From an uncultured Prevotella sp. (GTDB taxonomy: Bacteria; Bacteroidota; Bacteroidia; Bacteroidales; Bacteroidaceae), in the NCBI GenBank assembly GCA_937874345.1, contig CALNBT010000003.1, forward strand, positions 1 to 12,317: 12,317 nt of DNA. The letters run 5' to 3'. Under the pieces are notes generated by a model. The model did not search any database, was not told where the DNA came from, and saw nothing but the letters and a program-made list of their open reading frames with translations. This document shows, in pieces, positions 1 through 6,611 of this stretch. Each line of letters starts with the position of its first letter. Position 1 is the first letter of the stretch. The position numbers and the translations under genes are program-made.

Positions 1-360
1 GCAACTCCAGAAGTAGTGAAATCGAGTTTCAAACAGAATTTTCCGGCGGTTTCCAATGTCAATTGGAGTCAGGAAGATAACGAGTGGGAAGCTGAATTCA
101 AGAGTGGCGATCGCGCAGCAAGTGCCTCTTTCACAACAGAAGGCAAACTGATTGAACAAGAAATCAGTCTTCAAATGGCAGAACTTCCTGCGCCTGCTCA
201 ACAGCATTTGAGTGGACAGAAAGTAAAAGAAATTGTGAAGGCGACTAAAGCTGATGGTTCTGTTTGCTACGAGGTTGAAGTGGGTAATAAGGAAATCCAA
301 TTCGATAGCACTGGCAAGTTGATTAATTCTCCCCAAAAAGCCAAAGAGACAAAAGATTAA
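1..360 (+). CDS. PepSY-like periplasmic protein, 3' part (5'-truncated by window)
   Basis: The reading frame is open from base 1, so the start lies outside the window and the GTG at 16 is probably internal. The 119 visible residues show two related halves. Each begins with a short helix (VKSSFKQNFP near the start; APAQQHLSGQKVKEI in the middle), followed by alternating beta strands ending in a 'gKLI' turn (TTEGKLIEQE and DSTGKLINSP). This is the pattern of Bacteroidetes PepSY-like proteins (the 'beta-lactamase-inhibitor-like, PepSY-like' family), which are small secreted proteins of unknown precise role. The first half carries the NVNWSQEDNEWEAEF motif typical of the family. A signal peptide would be expected upstream but cannot be seen. 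The last codons are lysine-rich, and a strong terminator follows 15 bp after the stop. The family call is by pattern recognition only; the function is unknown. Confidence 0.75.
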   Translation, partial: ATPEVVKSSFKQNFPAVSNVNWSQEDNEWEAEFKSGDRAASASFTTEGKLIEQEISLQMAELPAPAQQHLSGQKVKEIVKATKADGSVCYEVEVGNKEIQFDSTGKLINSPQKAKETKD

Positions 361-374
361 AACTTGTTTCTGAT

Positions 375-416
375 AAAATGGCATCGGCGCGAAAGGGCGC
401 CGATGCCATTTTCGTT
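375..416 (+). terminator. Intrinsic terminator after the PepSY-like gene
   Basis: A perfect 16-bp inverted repeat (left arm 375-390, right arm 397-412) encloses a 6-base loop (GAAAGG). The GC-rich core is flanked by AAAA on the left and TTTT on the right, followed by CGTTT. It begins 15 bp after the stop codon at 358-360. Because the A/T runs are on both sides, it could also stop transcription coming from the right. Confidence 0.88.
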
Positions 417-484
417 TAACCTGATTGAGGATGGTTTGTTAAATATTTTTGATTACTGAAAATAAGTCCGTTGCAACCGAGTGC

Positions 485-545
485 CAATTTGCATGAAATT
501 GCGATGCGATATCAATAACTTTGGCAATCAATATCATGCAAATTG
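485..545. repeat. 12-bp perfect inverted repeat with 37-bp spacer
   Basis: CAATTTGCATGA at 485-496 is the exact reverse complement of TCATGCAAATTG at 534-545. A shorter nested pair, ATTGC (498-502) and GCAAT (524-528), lies inside. The arms are A/T-rich and could be paired operator half-sites or the base of an RNA stem. No function can be assigned. Confidence 0.6.
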
Positions 546-803
546 CGGTCCAAAGAGAATGAGCTCATAAAGTATTCGTAATCAATACCTTACAAGTATT
601 CAAAAGTTTATTAGAAAAAAAGTCAGATGTCAATATTTTTGAATGCATTTCATAGGGAACCGTCTGCTGTCAACAGATGAATGAAAAGAACCAGTTGACC
701 CAAATCGTCCAATAAGGCTTTTACCTCGATGTGCCGCTGGAAATACAACTGCAATAACGGATTCCTGATGATTGTCAGTCGAAACGGTCAAAAAGCGTGT
801 CCT

Positions 804-863
804 ATATCACCCCCTGACCACTGGTCGGGGTTATATCCTAAGATAGCCGGTTTGCCGGATATA
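804..863. repeat. Two overlapping, mutually exclusive hairpins
   Basis: The first hairpin pairs 804-819 with 823-836: GACC/GGTC around loop ACT, then ACCCC/GGGGT after a two-base bulge, then ATAT/ATAT after one mismatch. The second pairs TATATCC (832-838) with GGATATA (857-863), a perfect 7-bp match. Both use bases 832-836, so in an RNA only one could form at a time. No U-run follows either, so neither looks like a plain terminator. They lie about 100 bp upstream of the promoter-like box of the DUF4230 genes. Confidence 0.45.
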
Positions 864-955
864 CAATGAAATTGCCAACGTATATGCTTTTGCCTACTCT
901 AAAAAATCAATGGCATTTTAATTTTAGGGCATCATCTTTTTACAAAAAAAATATT

Positions 956-963
956 TATCTTTG
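956..963 (+). promoter_or_regulatory. Bacteroidetes -7 box (TATCTTTG) for the DUF4230 pair
   Basis: TATCTTTG fits the Bacteroidetes primary-sigma -7 consensus TAnnTTTG exactly. It sits 23 bp before the ATG at 987, giving a short leader of roughly 15-20 nt. No clear TTTG -33 element occurs about 20 bp upstream; the region there is T-rich (936-941). The box overlaps the in-frame GTG at 963, which argues against that GTG being the start codon. Confidence 0.55.
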
Positions 964-986
964 TGACCATATCAATTGAAAACTAC

Positions 987-1664
987 ATGCGATTCATTGT
1001 CATATTTCTCTTTTGTTTGCCTTTATTCCTTTCCTGTTCACCCAACAAGGGCGAGCAGGCCTCGATAGCTGTCGATACCATTCCAATGATGGTCATGCAA
1101 ATTCAGAAGCATTCAAAGTTGTATACAGCCGAATATGTCGTTCATAAGATTATCACGCATGATGATCAAATGAAGCTTGAAGGGGCGTTTATGAAGAAGG
1201 ATTTTAAGATCAACCTCCCATTGGGGCAACGAAAGATTGCCATTCCGATGGATGCCACCTTGAAAGCATTTGTTGATTTCAGCCAATTTAGCGAGAAAAA
1301 CGTCATTAAACATGGCAACAAGATAGAGATTGTGCTCCCCGATCCAAAGATAAGTCTCACTGCGACGCGCATCAATTATGATGAAGTAAAGCAATACGTT
1401 GCATTAACCAGAAGAAATTTTAACGATGAAGAATTGACCTCTTATGCCCAACAAGGAAGAGAGGCTATTATCAAAGACATTCCGTCCATGGGCCTTGTTG
1501 ACATGGCACGCGAGAGCAGTGCCCGCGCCTTGATACCGATCATTGAGAAAATGGGGTATGCACCACAAAATATTACAATATCTTTCAGAAAGGATTTCTC
1601 ACTTGAGGACATCAAATCCCTCATCGACAAAACACCGATAGAACATGGAACAAAAGAAGAATAG
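987..1664 (+). CDS. DUF4230 domain lipoprotein
   Basis: The protein has 225 residues. Starting at ATG 987, it opens with a short hydrophobic signal (MRFIVIFLFCLPLFLSC) ending at Cys17, which looks like a lipoprotein processing site. An earlier GTG at 963 would add eight residues but lies inside the promoter box, so I prefer 987. The rest fits DUF4230: strands with YVVHKIITHDD near residues 50-60, then LPLGQRKIAIPMDATLKAFVDFS (about 77-99, only the pattern is meant), IEIVLPDPKI (113-122), and a C-terminal helical part ending in an IIEKMGY...ITISF segment (185-200). DUF4230 is widespread in Bacteroidetes and Firmicutes with no established function. The 3' end overlaps the next DUF4230 gene by 20 bp in another frame, which suggests translational coupling and a paired role at the inner or periplasmic membrane face. 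Confidence 0.8.
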   Translation: MRFIVIFLFCLPLFLSCSPNKGEQASIAVDTIPMMVMQIQKHSKLYTAEYVVHKIITHDDQMKLEGAFMKKDFKINLPLGQRKIAIPMDATLKAFVDFSQFSEKNVIKHGNKIEIVLPDPKISLTATRINYDEVKQYVALTRRNFNDEELTSYAQQGREAIIKDIPSMGLVDMARESSARALIPIIEKMGYAPQNITISFRKDFSLEDIKSLIDKTPIEHGTKEE

Positions 1665-2277
1665 CATTGTTCGCCTATTGAATGCCCTGCCCAAAAAGGT
1701 CTGGATGGTAGGTTTTTCTATCATCATGTTGTTTATTTTAGGAGCTTTAATTTTAGTATATGTCAACGAAGGTAACTTTCTGGCCTTGAAAACCGATAAC
1801 AAAATCAATATAACACCCTCTCAAATTGAAAGCATTCGTAATATCGGCCAATGGGAATTTCTATCCATTAGCGATGAGGAGCTGATCGATACGGTTAGAC
1901 ATGGGTTCTTCGGAGACGATCATCTGGTGAGAATCTATTATGGGACCCTTCGTTTGGGTGTTGACCTTCATGAGGCAGACAAGAAATTCATCAAGGTTGA
2001 AGGCGACTCGATTCGGGTCTTGTTGCCCCCCATCAAACTCTTAGATGATAATTTCATTGATGAAGCGCGGACAAAATCATTTTACGAAACGGGAAAATGG
2101 TCTGGGAAAGATCGTGAAGGTCTATACAACAAGGCATATCATGCCATGATCAAGCGATGCATGAAAACAGAAAATATCAAGAGTGCTGAAGAAAATGCCT
2201 CGCGACAACTATACAATTTTATGAAATCGATGGGATTCGAGCAGGTCAAGATTAGATGGGAACAGACAAAAAATTGA
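1645..2277 (+). CDS. DUF4230 domain membrane protein
   Basis: The protein has 210 residues. A single membrane segment (about residues 19-40, VWMVGFSIIMLFILGALILV) follows a basic N-terminus, which suggests an N-in, C-out inner-membrane anchor with the domain in the periplasm. The soluble part mirrors the preceding gene: a strand with FFGDDHLVRIYYGTLRLGVDL, then SIRVLLPPIKLLDDNF, and a C-terminal LYNFMKSMGFEQVKIRWE matching the upstream IIEKMGY...ITISF end. Both are therefore DUF4230 paralogues. The start at 1645 lies inside the end of the upstream gene (stop at 1662-1664). The two probably share one transcript from the box at 956-963. The gene ends 61 bp before the convergent thioesterase gene, with no obvious terminator between them. 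Function unknown. Confidence 0.8.
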   Translation: MEQKKNSIVRLLNALPKKVWMVGFSIIMLFILGALILVYVNEGNFLALKTDNKINITPSQIESIRNIGQWEFLSISDEELIDTVRHGFFGDDHLVRIYYGTLRLGVDLHEADKKFIKVEGDSIRVLLPPIKLLDDNFIDEARTKSFYETGKWSGKDREGLYNKAYHAMIKRCMKTENIKSAEENASRQLYNFMKSMGFEQVKIRWEQTKN

Positions 2278-2338
2278 AAACGACTCCTAACTAATCACCT
2301 GCAATTATCGCACGCCAATTCCATTTTTCTGCCAGCTT

Positions 2339-2824
2339 CTACATCGAAAACAATTGTTCATCAGCGACGTCGCAGCCATGGAATCCCATTTCTTTAGCCT
2401 GATCCTGAGCAAAGGCGAAATAGATGGCAGAACCTTCTACACAAACTTCGCCTTGACTATTCATTATTTTTGCGTCGATAAAGACCATTTGTCGATGTTG
2501 TTCCCGAATATGGGCCACAACTGTAAGCTGGTTTTCTGACGTCAGAACAGGATGCTTGTACTTCACATCAAGCCTTGTCGTCATGCCACTCGTCTGTAGC
2601 TTTCTGAAGACAACCCATCCGGCAATCTCATCAATGATGGTACTCAGTATTCCGCCGTGCATCGTACCTATCCATCCTTGATAATGTTCTTGAGGATTCC
2701 AAAACGAAATAATATCATCACCATCTTCATAAAACTCCATATGAAGACCTATAGGATTCTCTGGACAACAGCCAAAACAATCGTAATGCTCTTTTCCGAT
2801 CCACGGATTCAATATTTTTCTCAT
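2339..2824 (-). CDS. Hotdog-fold thioesterase, PaaI type
   Basis: The protein has 161 residues and a single-domain hotdog fold. The signature HGGILSTIIDEIAGW is at residues 56-70: HGG (56-58) forms the turn before the central helix, and Asp65 lies at the usual catalytic acid position of the PaaI/4HBT group. The N-terminus holds CFGCCPENPIGLHM (16-29), like the 'CFgCg..NPiGL' opening of many PaaI-type proteins; the cysteines at 16, 19 and 20 could bind a metal, but this is not shown. Such enzymes hydrolyse acyl-CoA or related thioesters in the cytoplasm; the substrate is unknown. It lies downstream of the DUF5686 gene on the same strand with a 91-bp gap, so it may be co-transcribed or have its own promoter; I saw no good -7 box in the gap. 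Confidence 0.85.
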   Translation of the reverse strand: MRKILNPWIGKEHYDCFGCCPENPIGLHMEFYEDGDDIISFWNPQEHYQGWIGTMHGGILSTIIDEIAGWVVFRKLQTSGMTTRLDVKYKHPVLTSENQLTVVAHIREQHRQMVFIDAKIMNSQGEVCVEGSAIYFAFAQDQAKEMGFHGCDVADEQLFSM

Positions 2825-2872
2825 GACCGTTGATATTTATTCTTTTGTTTCATGTACTATTTCGAGGTAAGT

Positions 2873-2887
2873 CTATTCTAAGAATAG
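2873..2887. repeat. Short palindrome between the DUF5686 and thioesterase genes
   Basis: CTATTCT-A-AGAATAG is a perfect 7-bp inverted repeat around one central A. No T-run follows on the minus strand, so it is a poor terminator. It could be an operator for the thioesterase gene, whose start codon is about 50 bp away, or a chance palindrome. Confidence 0.4.
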
Positions 2888-2915
2888 AGCCCCTTCTGTC
2901 TCAAGCTAAAAGGCG

Positions 2916-5456
2916 TCAGAAACTCAACATAAAGGCAAAGCGCACACCATTTCTCTTTATACCAGGATAGTCATTGTAATTGATACGATGGACATAGTCG
3001 ATGGCAAGGAACTTGAAGATATTGTGAATACCTGCAACAAACTCCATATATGGAACTTTACTATTCATGACGTACGAGTCTTTTGGAAACTCAAACAACA
3101 TGTTATCTGCATTGTTTTGCCCTAAGAATGGATTGTTTTTGTCTGAAAGGCTACCAAACATGCCCTTAAATGCGAAGTATTCTCTCCATTTCAATTTTTT
3201 AATCAATGGCATGCGATTGAGCAATTTACCATTCATATCCCAAGCAATTGACCAAAAAGCCTGTCTATCTGTCAAGAATTCCATATTACGTACCATGGAG
3301 AACGTCTCTTCTAGTTCGAAATATGACAAGTTTGCTGGGGGCATGATGAGCAATGGAAAAGGAACCTTGTCCCACTCTGCTGCCAACTTAAGATGGCTAT
3401 CAATATAACCAAAGCTGCCAAGCCATTGGCGCTTATAAAAACCTAATTGTGTTAAGTTCAACTGATATTGCCCTCCCAGGAGATTCTTAAATCCCATCGT
3501 ATGACTGATTGTAAACTCGGGACTATCCAAATTGATAGGGAAACGTTTTTGCTTGGTGTTGATGTACGTCTGTCCCGGACAATAACGCATGCCCACATCC
3601 CATTCTGTGGTACGAATCTTATTCACTTCAAAGCCGTCGCTCTTTCTCAAGAACTGCAAATCTCCGGCAATCTGGTTACTTTCGGCTTTCAACGAGGTAT
3701 TGACACTGAATCCCCAATCGGTTTCATAGATAAATGACAGCTTCTGACGGTTGTACAGATACATTTGTTCTATATTCTGCGTCTTCAACGCCATGAATAT
3801 ATTATCCTTGTTGTGCTGCAAGAACATATCCGAAGGGGACATGACATCGTATGTCGATTCAAAGGCAATATTGCGTTGAGGAAACTCGAATGGTGAGTTT
3901 TGTTTCTTGTTCAAGGAATAAGTTACTTCGCTTCCATAGTATGTATTTTTCGACTTTGTTCCATAAGCGGCATAACCTGTCCAGAACAGGTGAGGATTCA
4001 AGGCCGCCATAGTACGGCCACTCAGTCGAAGACGCATGCCATCCACAAAATTGTTTGTAACCAACGTGTTGACCGGGCCGAAGTCAAATTTACTTTTGCT
4101 TTGGCTGGTTCCTGTCTCAATATAGTTCTCAACTAAAGCCTTGATGCCAAACAATATCCACTTGAAGTTTTTCGATTGTTCCATCCGGTGCACAAAAGCA
4201 TCCATCGACGATTCACTCTTTGTGAGCTCAACCGTTCGATACCTGTTCCAGAAATTTTCATCCCTCACCATCGCATCAGCTTCATGTCTTACCGCAGCCC
4301 TGCCTTTGAATATTTTGTTGGGTAAGTCATCAAAAGCATAATCGCTGAGTCGTGTGGTACGAACCACCAAAGCATTTGACAAGAAGCTCGACAATGACAA
4401 TTCTGCCCACATGTCATCTGTTGTCAGAACCCACGCTCCATTCTCTTGTTTTGTGTATGCCTGATCGATATGAAGGTTGTGTACAAAATTCACATCACTC
4501 TTATGCGGAACTGTCAGCTTACATTTCTTGACATGCAATGACGAATCTGCAAGCACATACAACTCGCCTCTGAACCCAAAGTCCTGCTGGTTGTTTGGAA
4601 TAAATTCGAGATGATAACACAGGTCACGGTCAACATAAACGGTGTCCTGAATATAATAGCGATAAAAAGCGATGGCACCGGGTCCAATAGGGCTTACAAA
4701 CGGGTATTGAAACAACCTGACATAATCATCATAGATATCGACTGAAGTAAACACGTCCTTGAGCATCGTATTCAAGATGTCGCCAGTTTGCAACAACTGG
4801 TTAACACCCTGGCTCTGCTGACCCTTGATAATATCTTTTTCTGACTTCGGATCCTTGCGGTAAATATGCTGCGTTACCGTTTCATCAACGAAAACAGGTA
4901 ACACAAGCTTATTGTTATAGGGACTCGTTTCTATTTGGTCGATCATCCACTGTTTCTTGCTTAACCGACCTGAATCAAGATCTGAAGGTTGAATATTGTT
5001 CAGCGAAAGGGTTATTTTTTGGTATTTATTGAACTGATAATATGGATAATTGGCCAAATCAGTCTTTTTCTTAGCCTCAATCACCTTACGCATCAAATCT
5101 ACGGCAGGGTTGTTTTTTCTGGAATAACGTGCTCGGGTGCTTTTTACAAGAACCTCATTCAAGTTCCTTGCATCTTCCTTGAGCACGATTTTAAGATTTG
5201 CAGGCGTTTGCGAATCTACTCCAATCGTCTGCGTCTTAAAGCCCACCGAACTGACCGTCAAGGTCCATCCCTCATGGCGGGCAATTGAAAATTTACCTTC
5301 AATATCACTCACTTCTGCAACATGATGTCCTTTATACAAAATACTGGCAGAAGGTATTGCGAATCCGTCTACATCAACAATCTCTCCTATTATCTGAGCT
5401 TTAGCCCCCAAGACCAAAGCTGTTATCATCATTATGACACAAATAACCCTCTTCAC
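2916..5456 (-). CDS. DUF5686 outer-membrane protein with carboxypeptidase-regulatory-like domain
   Basis: The protein has 846 residues. A signal peptide (residues 1-20, MKRVICVIMMITALVLGAKA) is followed by a CarboxypepD_reg-like beta-sandwich (about 22-95) with the usual GEIVDVDGFAIPSASI and SDIEGKFSI...SVGFKTQTI pattern. The remainder matches DUF5686: an N-terminal 'YSRKNNPAVDLMRKVIEAKKK' type segment near 111-131, a central soluble part with the DDYVRLFQYPFVSPIGPGAIAFYRYYI region, and a C-terminal run of amphipathic strands ending in phenylalanine (AFMLSF), as in a beta-barrel. DUF5686 proteins are Bacteroidetes surface proteins without a firmly known role. There is no TonB-dependent-receptor plug motif, so it is not a SusC-type transporter. 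It is transcribed away from the lipid operon, with a likely promoter box at 5574-5581. Confidence 0.85.
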   Translation of the reverse strand: MKRVICVIMMITALVLGAKAQIIGEIVDVDGFAIPSASILYKGHHVAEVSDIEGKFSIARHEGWTLTVSSVGFKTQTIGVDSQTPANLKIVLKEDARNLNEVLVKSTRARYSRKNNPAVDLMRKVIEAKKKTDLANYPYYQFNKYQKITLSLNNIQPSDLDSGRLSKKQWMIDQIETSPYNNKLVLPVFVDETVTQHIYRKDPKSEKDIIKGQQSQGVNQLLQTGDILNTMLKDVFTSVDIYDDYVRLFQYPFVSPIGPGAIAFYRYYIQDTVYVDRDLCYHLEFIPNNQQDFGFRGELYVLADSSLHVKKCKLTVPHKSDVNFVHNLHIDQAYTKQENGAWVLTTDDMWAELSLSSFLSNALVVRTTRLSDYAFDDLPNKIFKGRAAVRHEADAMVRDENFWNRYRTVELTKSESSMDAFVHRMEQSKNFKWILFGIKALVENYIETGTSQSKSKFDFGPVNTLVTNNFVDGMRLRLSGRTMAALNPHLFWTGYAAYGTKSKNTYYGSEVTYSLNKKQNSPFEFPQRNIAFESTYDVMSPSDMFLQHNKDNIFMALKTQNIEQMYLYNRQKLSFIYETDWGFSVNTSLKAESNQIAGDLQFLRKSDGFEVNKIRTTEWDVGMRYCPGQTYINTKQKRFPINLDSPEFTISHTMGFKNLLGGQYQLNLTQLGFYKRQWLGSFGYIDSHLKLAAEWDKVPFPLLIMPPANLSYFELEETFSMVRNMEFLTDRQAFWSIAWDMNGKLLNRMPLIKKLKWREYFAFKGMFGSLSDKNNPFLGQNNADNMLFEFPKDSYVMNSKVPYMEFVAGIHNIFKFLAIDYVHRINYNDYPGIKRNGVRFAFMLSF

Positions 5457-5573
5457 TGAACCCCTAAAAATACTAACTCAATAACTAAACGATCGTTTGT
5501 CCATTTCATTCCAATGAACTATATTGTGGCATTTCAAGAAACATCCACACAAAATCATTTTTAAAACAAGATA

Positions 5574-5581
5574 CAAAGATA
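5574..5581 (-). promoter_or_regulatory. -7 box (TATCTTTG, minus strand) for the DUF5686 gene
   Basis: Read on the minus strand this is TATCTTTG, an exact TAnnTTTG match and the same octamer as at 956-963. It would give a leader of roughly 110 nt before the start at 5456. The -33 region upstream is only T-rich (TTTC within 5604-5607). Confidence 0.5.
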
Positions 5582-5611
5582 GACATTAAATGGCAAATTT
5601 GAAGAAAACTC

Positions 5612-5643
5612 TTTGGATATTAATATTTTTTCTATTAATTTTG
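5612..5643 (+). promoter_or_regulatory. Promoter of the inositol-lipid operon
   Basis: A TTTG -33 element (5612-5615) and a TAATTTTG -7 box (5636-5643) are separated by exactly 20 bp, close to the Bacteroidetes consensus in both sequence and spacing. Transcription would start near 5648-5651, only a few bases before the ATG at 5653. This supports 5653 as the start codon and implies an almost leaderless message. Confidence 0.65.
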
Positions 5644-5652
5644 CATGACAAT

Positions 5653-6123
5653 ATGAAGCGACCACCGTTTTTAGCCATCATCTTTGGCACTGGTTTTGGG
5701 AGCGGTTTTTGGCCATGGGGGCCAGGAACTGCCGGCACATTGCTAGCCATTTTGATATGGTTAGGCCTATCAGTCCTATTGCCTCCATCCATTCTTTTAG
5801 TCGCTCTTCTTTTGTTGATCGTTGCATTTACAGCTATTGGCACGTGGGCTGCCAATCAACTGGAACCCTTTTGGGGGAAAGATCCGCATCGTGTTGTCAT
5901 TGATGAAATGGTTGGGGCCTGGATTCCATTAGTAGTTGTTTCCCCAGACAAGGTCTGGTATGTACTGGCTGCGTTTGTTCTGTTCAGATTTTTTGATATC
6001 GTCAAGCCATTGGGAATTCGTTCGCTTGACCGAAGGACTGGAGGATTTTGGGTAATGGCAGACGATATCCTCGCCGGCATTTACAGTTTAATTTTCATTT
6101 TGCTGATTCAATGGGTTCTATAA
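5653..6123 (+). CDS. PgpA-family phosphatase, probably phosphatidylinositol-phosphate phosphatase
   Basis: The protein has 156 residues from ATG 5653. PgpA hallmarks are in order: GTGFGSG (12-18), PGTAGTL (24-30), VVIDEMVG (81-88) with the acidic pair Asp84-Glu85, FRFFDIVKP (111-119), and ADDILAG (136-142). Several hydrophobic segments make it an inner-membrane enzyme. An in-frame ATG at 5590 would add 21 mostly hydrophobic residues, but that stretch contains the operon promoter and the family usually begins about ten residues before GTGFGSG, so I reject it. PgpA enzymes dephosphorylate phosphatidylglycerophosphate; in the B. thetaiotaomicron inositol-lipid locus a PgpA-like protein is, as I recall, the phosphatase acting on phosphatidylinositol phosphate. 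The context with a CDP-alcohol transferase and an Aur1-like enzyme favours the second role. The stop overlaps the next gene by 13 bp. Confidence 0.82.
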   Translation: MKRPPFLAIIFGTGFGSGFWPWGPGTAGTLLAILIWLGLSVLLPPSILLVALLLLIVAFTAIGTWAANQLEPFWGKDPHRVVIDEMVGAWIPLVVVSPDKVWYVLAAFVLFRFFDIVKPLGIRSLDRRTGGFWVMADDILAGIYSLIFILLIQWVL

Positions 6124-6575
6124 AGCACACCATCATTACCTTCGGCAAGGCACAAGTATCGTCATGGGTTGCCTCGATCGTCGACTTTTCCGTGACCATC
6201 TTATTGAATCGTTTTACCGGTTTATGGTATGTCTATTCTACCTTCCTAGGAGCTTTGGCAGGGGGGATCGTAAATTGTACTATCAATTACAAATGGGTAT
6301 TCCAAGCTGGCGGAATCAAGAAACGCAAAGTAGCCATGCGTTATATGATTGTCTGGGTTGGCAGTATCGTTCTGAACACTGTTGGCACGATGGTATTTAC
6401 CGAATTGACGGGATTCAGTTTCATTCTAGTCAAAGCAGCTGTTTCGATCGTTGTGGCAATCGTTTGGAACTATCAGTTACAAAGACTCTTTGTATTCAAT
6501 CAGAACATCAGTCTTCATCGAATGAAGAGCATTCTTCATCCTCACCGCCCCAAACGTCAGTCTGTTTCATCATAA
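6111..6575 (+). CDS. GtrA-family membrane protein
   Basis: The protein has 154 residues with four predicted membrane segments (about 15-32, 38-58, 78-97, 103-121). The C-terminal WNYQLQRLFVF (119-129) and the NCTINYKWVF segment (55-64) are the two conserved 'N-Y..-(R/K)-(F/W)-V-F' elements of GtrA proteins. The start at 6111 overlaps the end of the phosphatase gene by 13 bp; an upstream in-frame ATG at 6048 would give a charged, non-membrane N-terminus and a 76-bp overlap, so it is less likely. GtrA proteins are linked to moving polyprenyl-linked sugars across the inner membrane. Its place inside a lipid-headgroup operon suggests it moves or helps deliver an inositol lipid or precursor, but this is inference. 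A basic, His-rich tail (136-150) follows the last membrane segment. Confidence 0.82.
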   Translation: MGSIKHTIITFGKAQVSSWVASIVDFSVTILLNRFTGLWYVYSTFLGALAGGIVNCTINYKWVFQAGGIKKRKVAMRYMIVWVGSIVLNTVGTMVFTELTGFSFILVKAAVSIVVAIVWNYQLQRLFVFNQNISLHRMKSILHPHRPKRQSVSS

Positions 6576-6611
6576 AGGATTGTTTTTATAAAATAAATAA
6601 GTTTAGAAGGT

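Larger units (their letters stand above)
417..955. other. About 540-bp stretch with no convincing gene
   Basis: No reading frame here has both a plausible start and a recognisable product. The longest open stretch I noted is a 45-codon minus-strand frame (about 650-787) that lacks an ATG start. The part from 660 to 860 is visibly richer in G and C than the A/T-rich ends, which could mean a decayed gene, a small RNA, or a regulatory block. It contains three inverted repeats, listed separately. TATTTTTG (a TAnnTTTG match) occurs at 444-451 and 634-641, but neither has a good -33 partner. Confidence 0.6.

Noticed and set aside
16..18. GTG at 16 as start of the PepSY-like gene.
   Set aside because: The frame is open to base 1, and a secreted protein of this family should have a signal peptide before this point.
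444..451. TATTTTTG as a promoter -7 box (also at 634-641).
   Set aside because: There is no -33 element at suitable spacing and no gene follows; such matches are expected by chance in A/T-rich DNA.
650..787. A 45-codon minus-strand open frame with a protein-like, leucine-rich composition.
   Set aside because: It has no ATG start, is bounded by stops on both sides, and matches no family I recognise. It could be a decayed fragment but is not supportable as a gene.
963..986. GTG start at 963 for the first DUF4230 gene.
   Set aside because: The GTG overlaps the likely promoter box TATCTTTG, and the ATG at 987 begins a compact lipoprotein signal.
2278..2338. Terminator between the convergent DUF4230 and thioesterase genes.
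   Set aside because: No inverted repeat with a T-run was found.
2916..5456. SusC-like TonB-dependent receptor, suggested by the N-terminal carboxypeptidase-regulatory-like domain.
   Set aside because: No plug-domain motif follows that domain and the rest resembles DUF5686.
5590..5652. ATG at 5590 as start of the PgpA-like gene.
   Set aside because: The 21 extra residues coincide with a near-consensus promoter and extend beyond the usual family N-terminus.
6048..6110. Earlier ATG for the GtrA gene.
   Set aside because: It would add a charged stretch encoded within the phosphatase gene; the ATG at 6111 gives the standard GtrA length and a short overlap.
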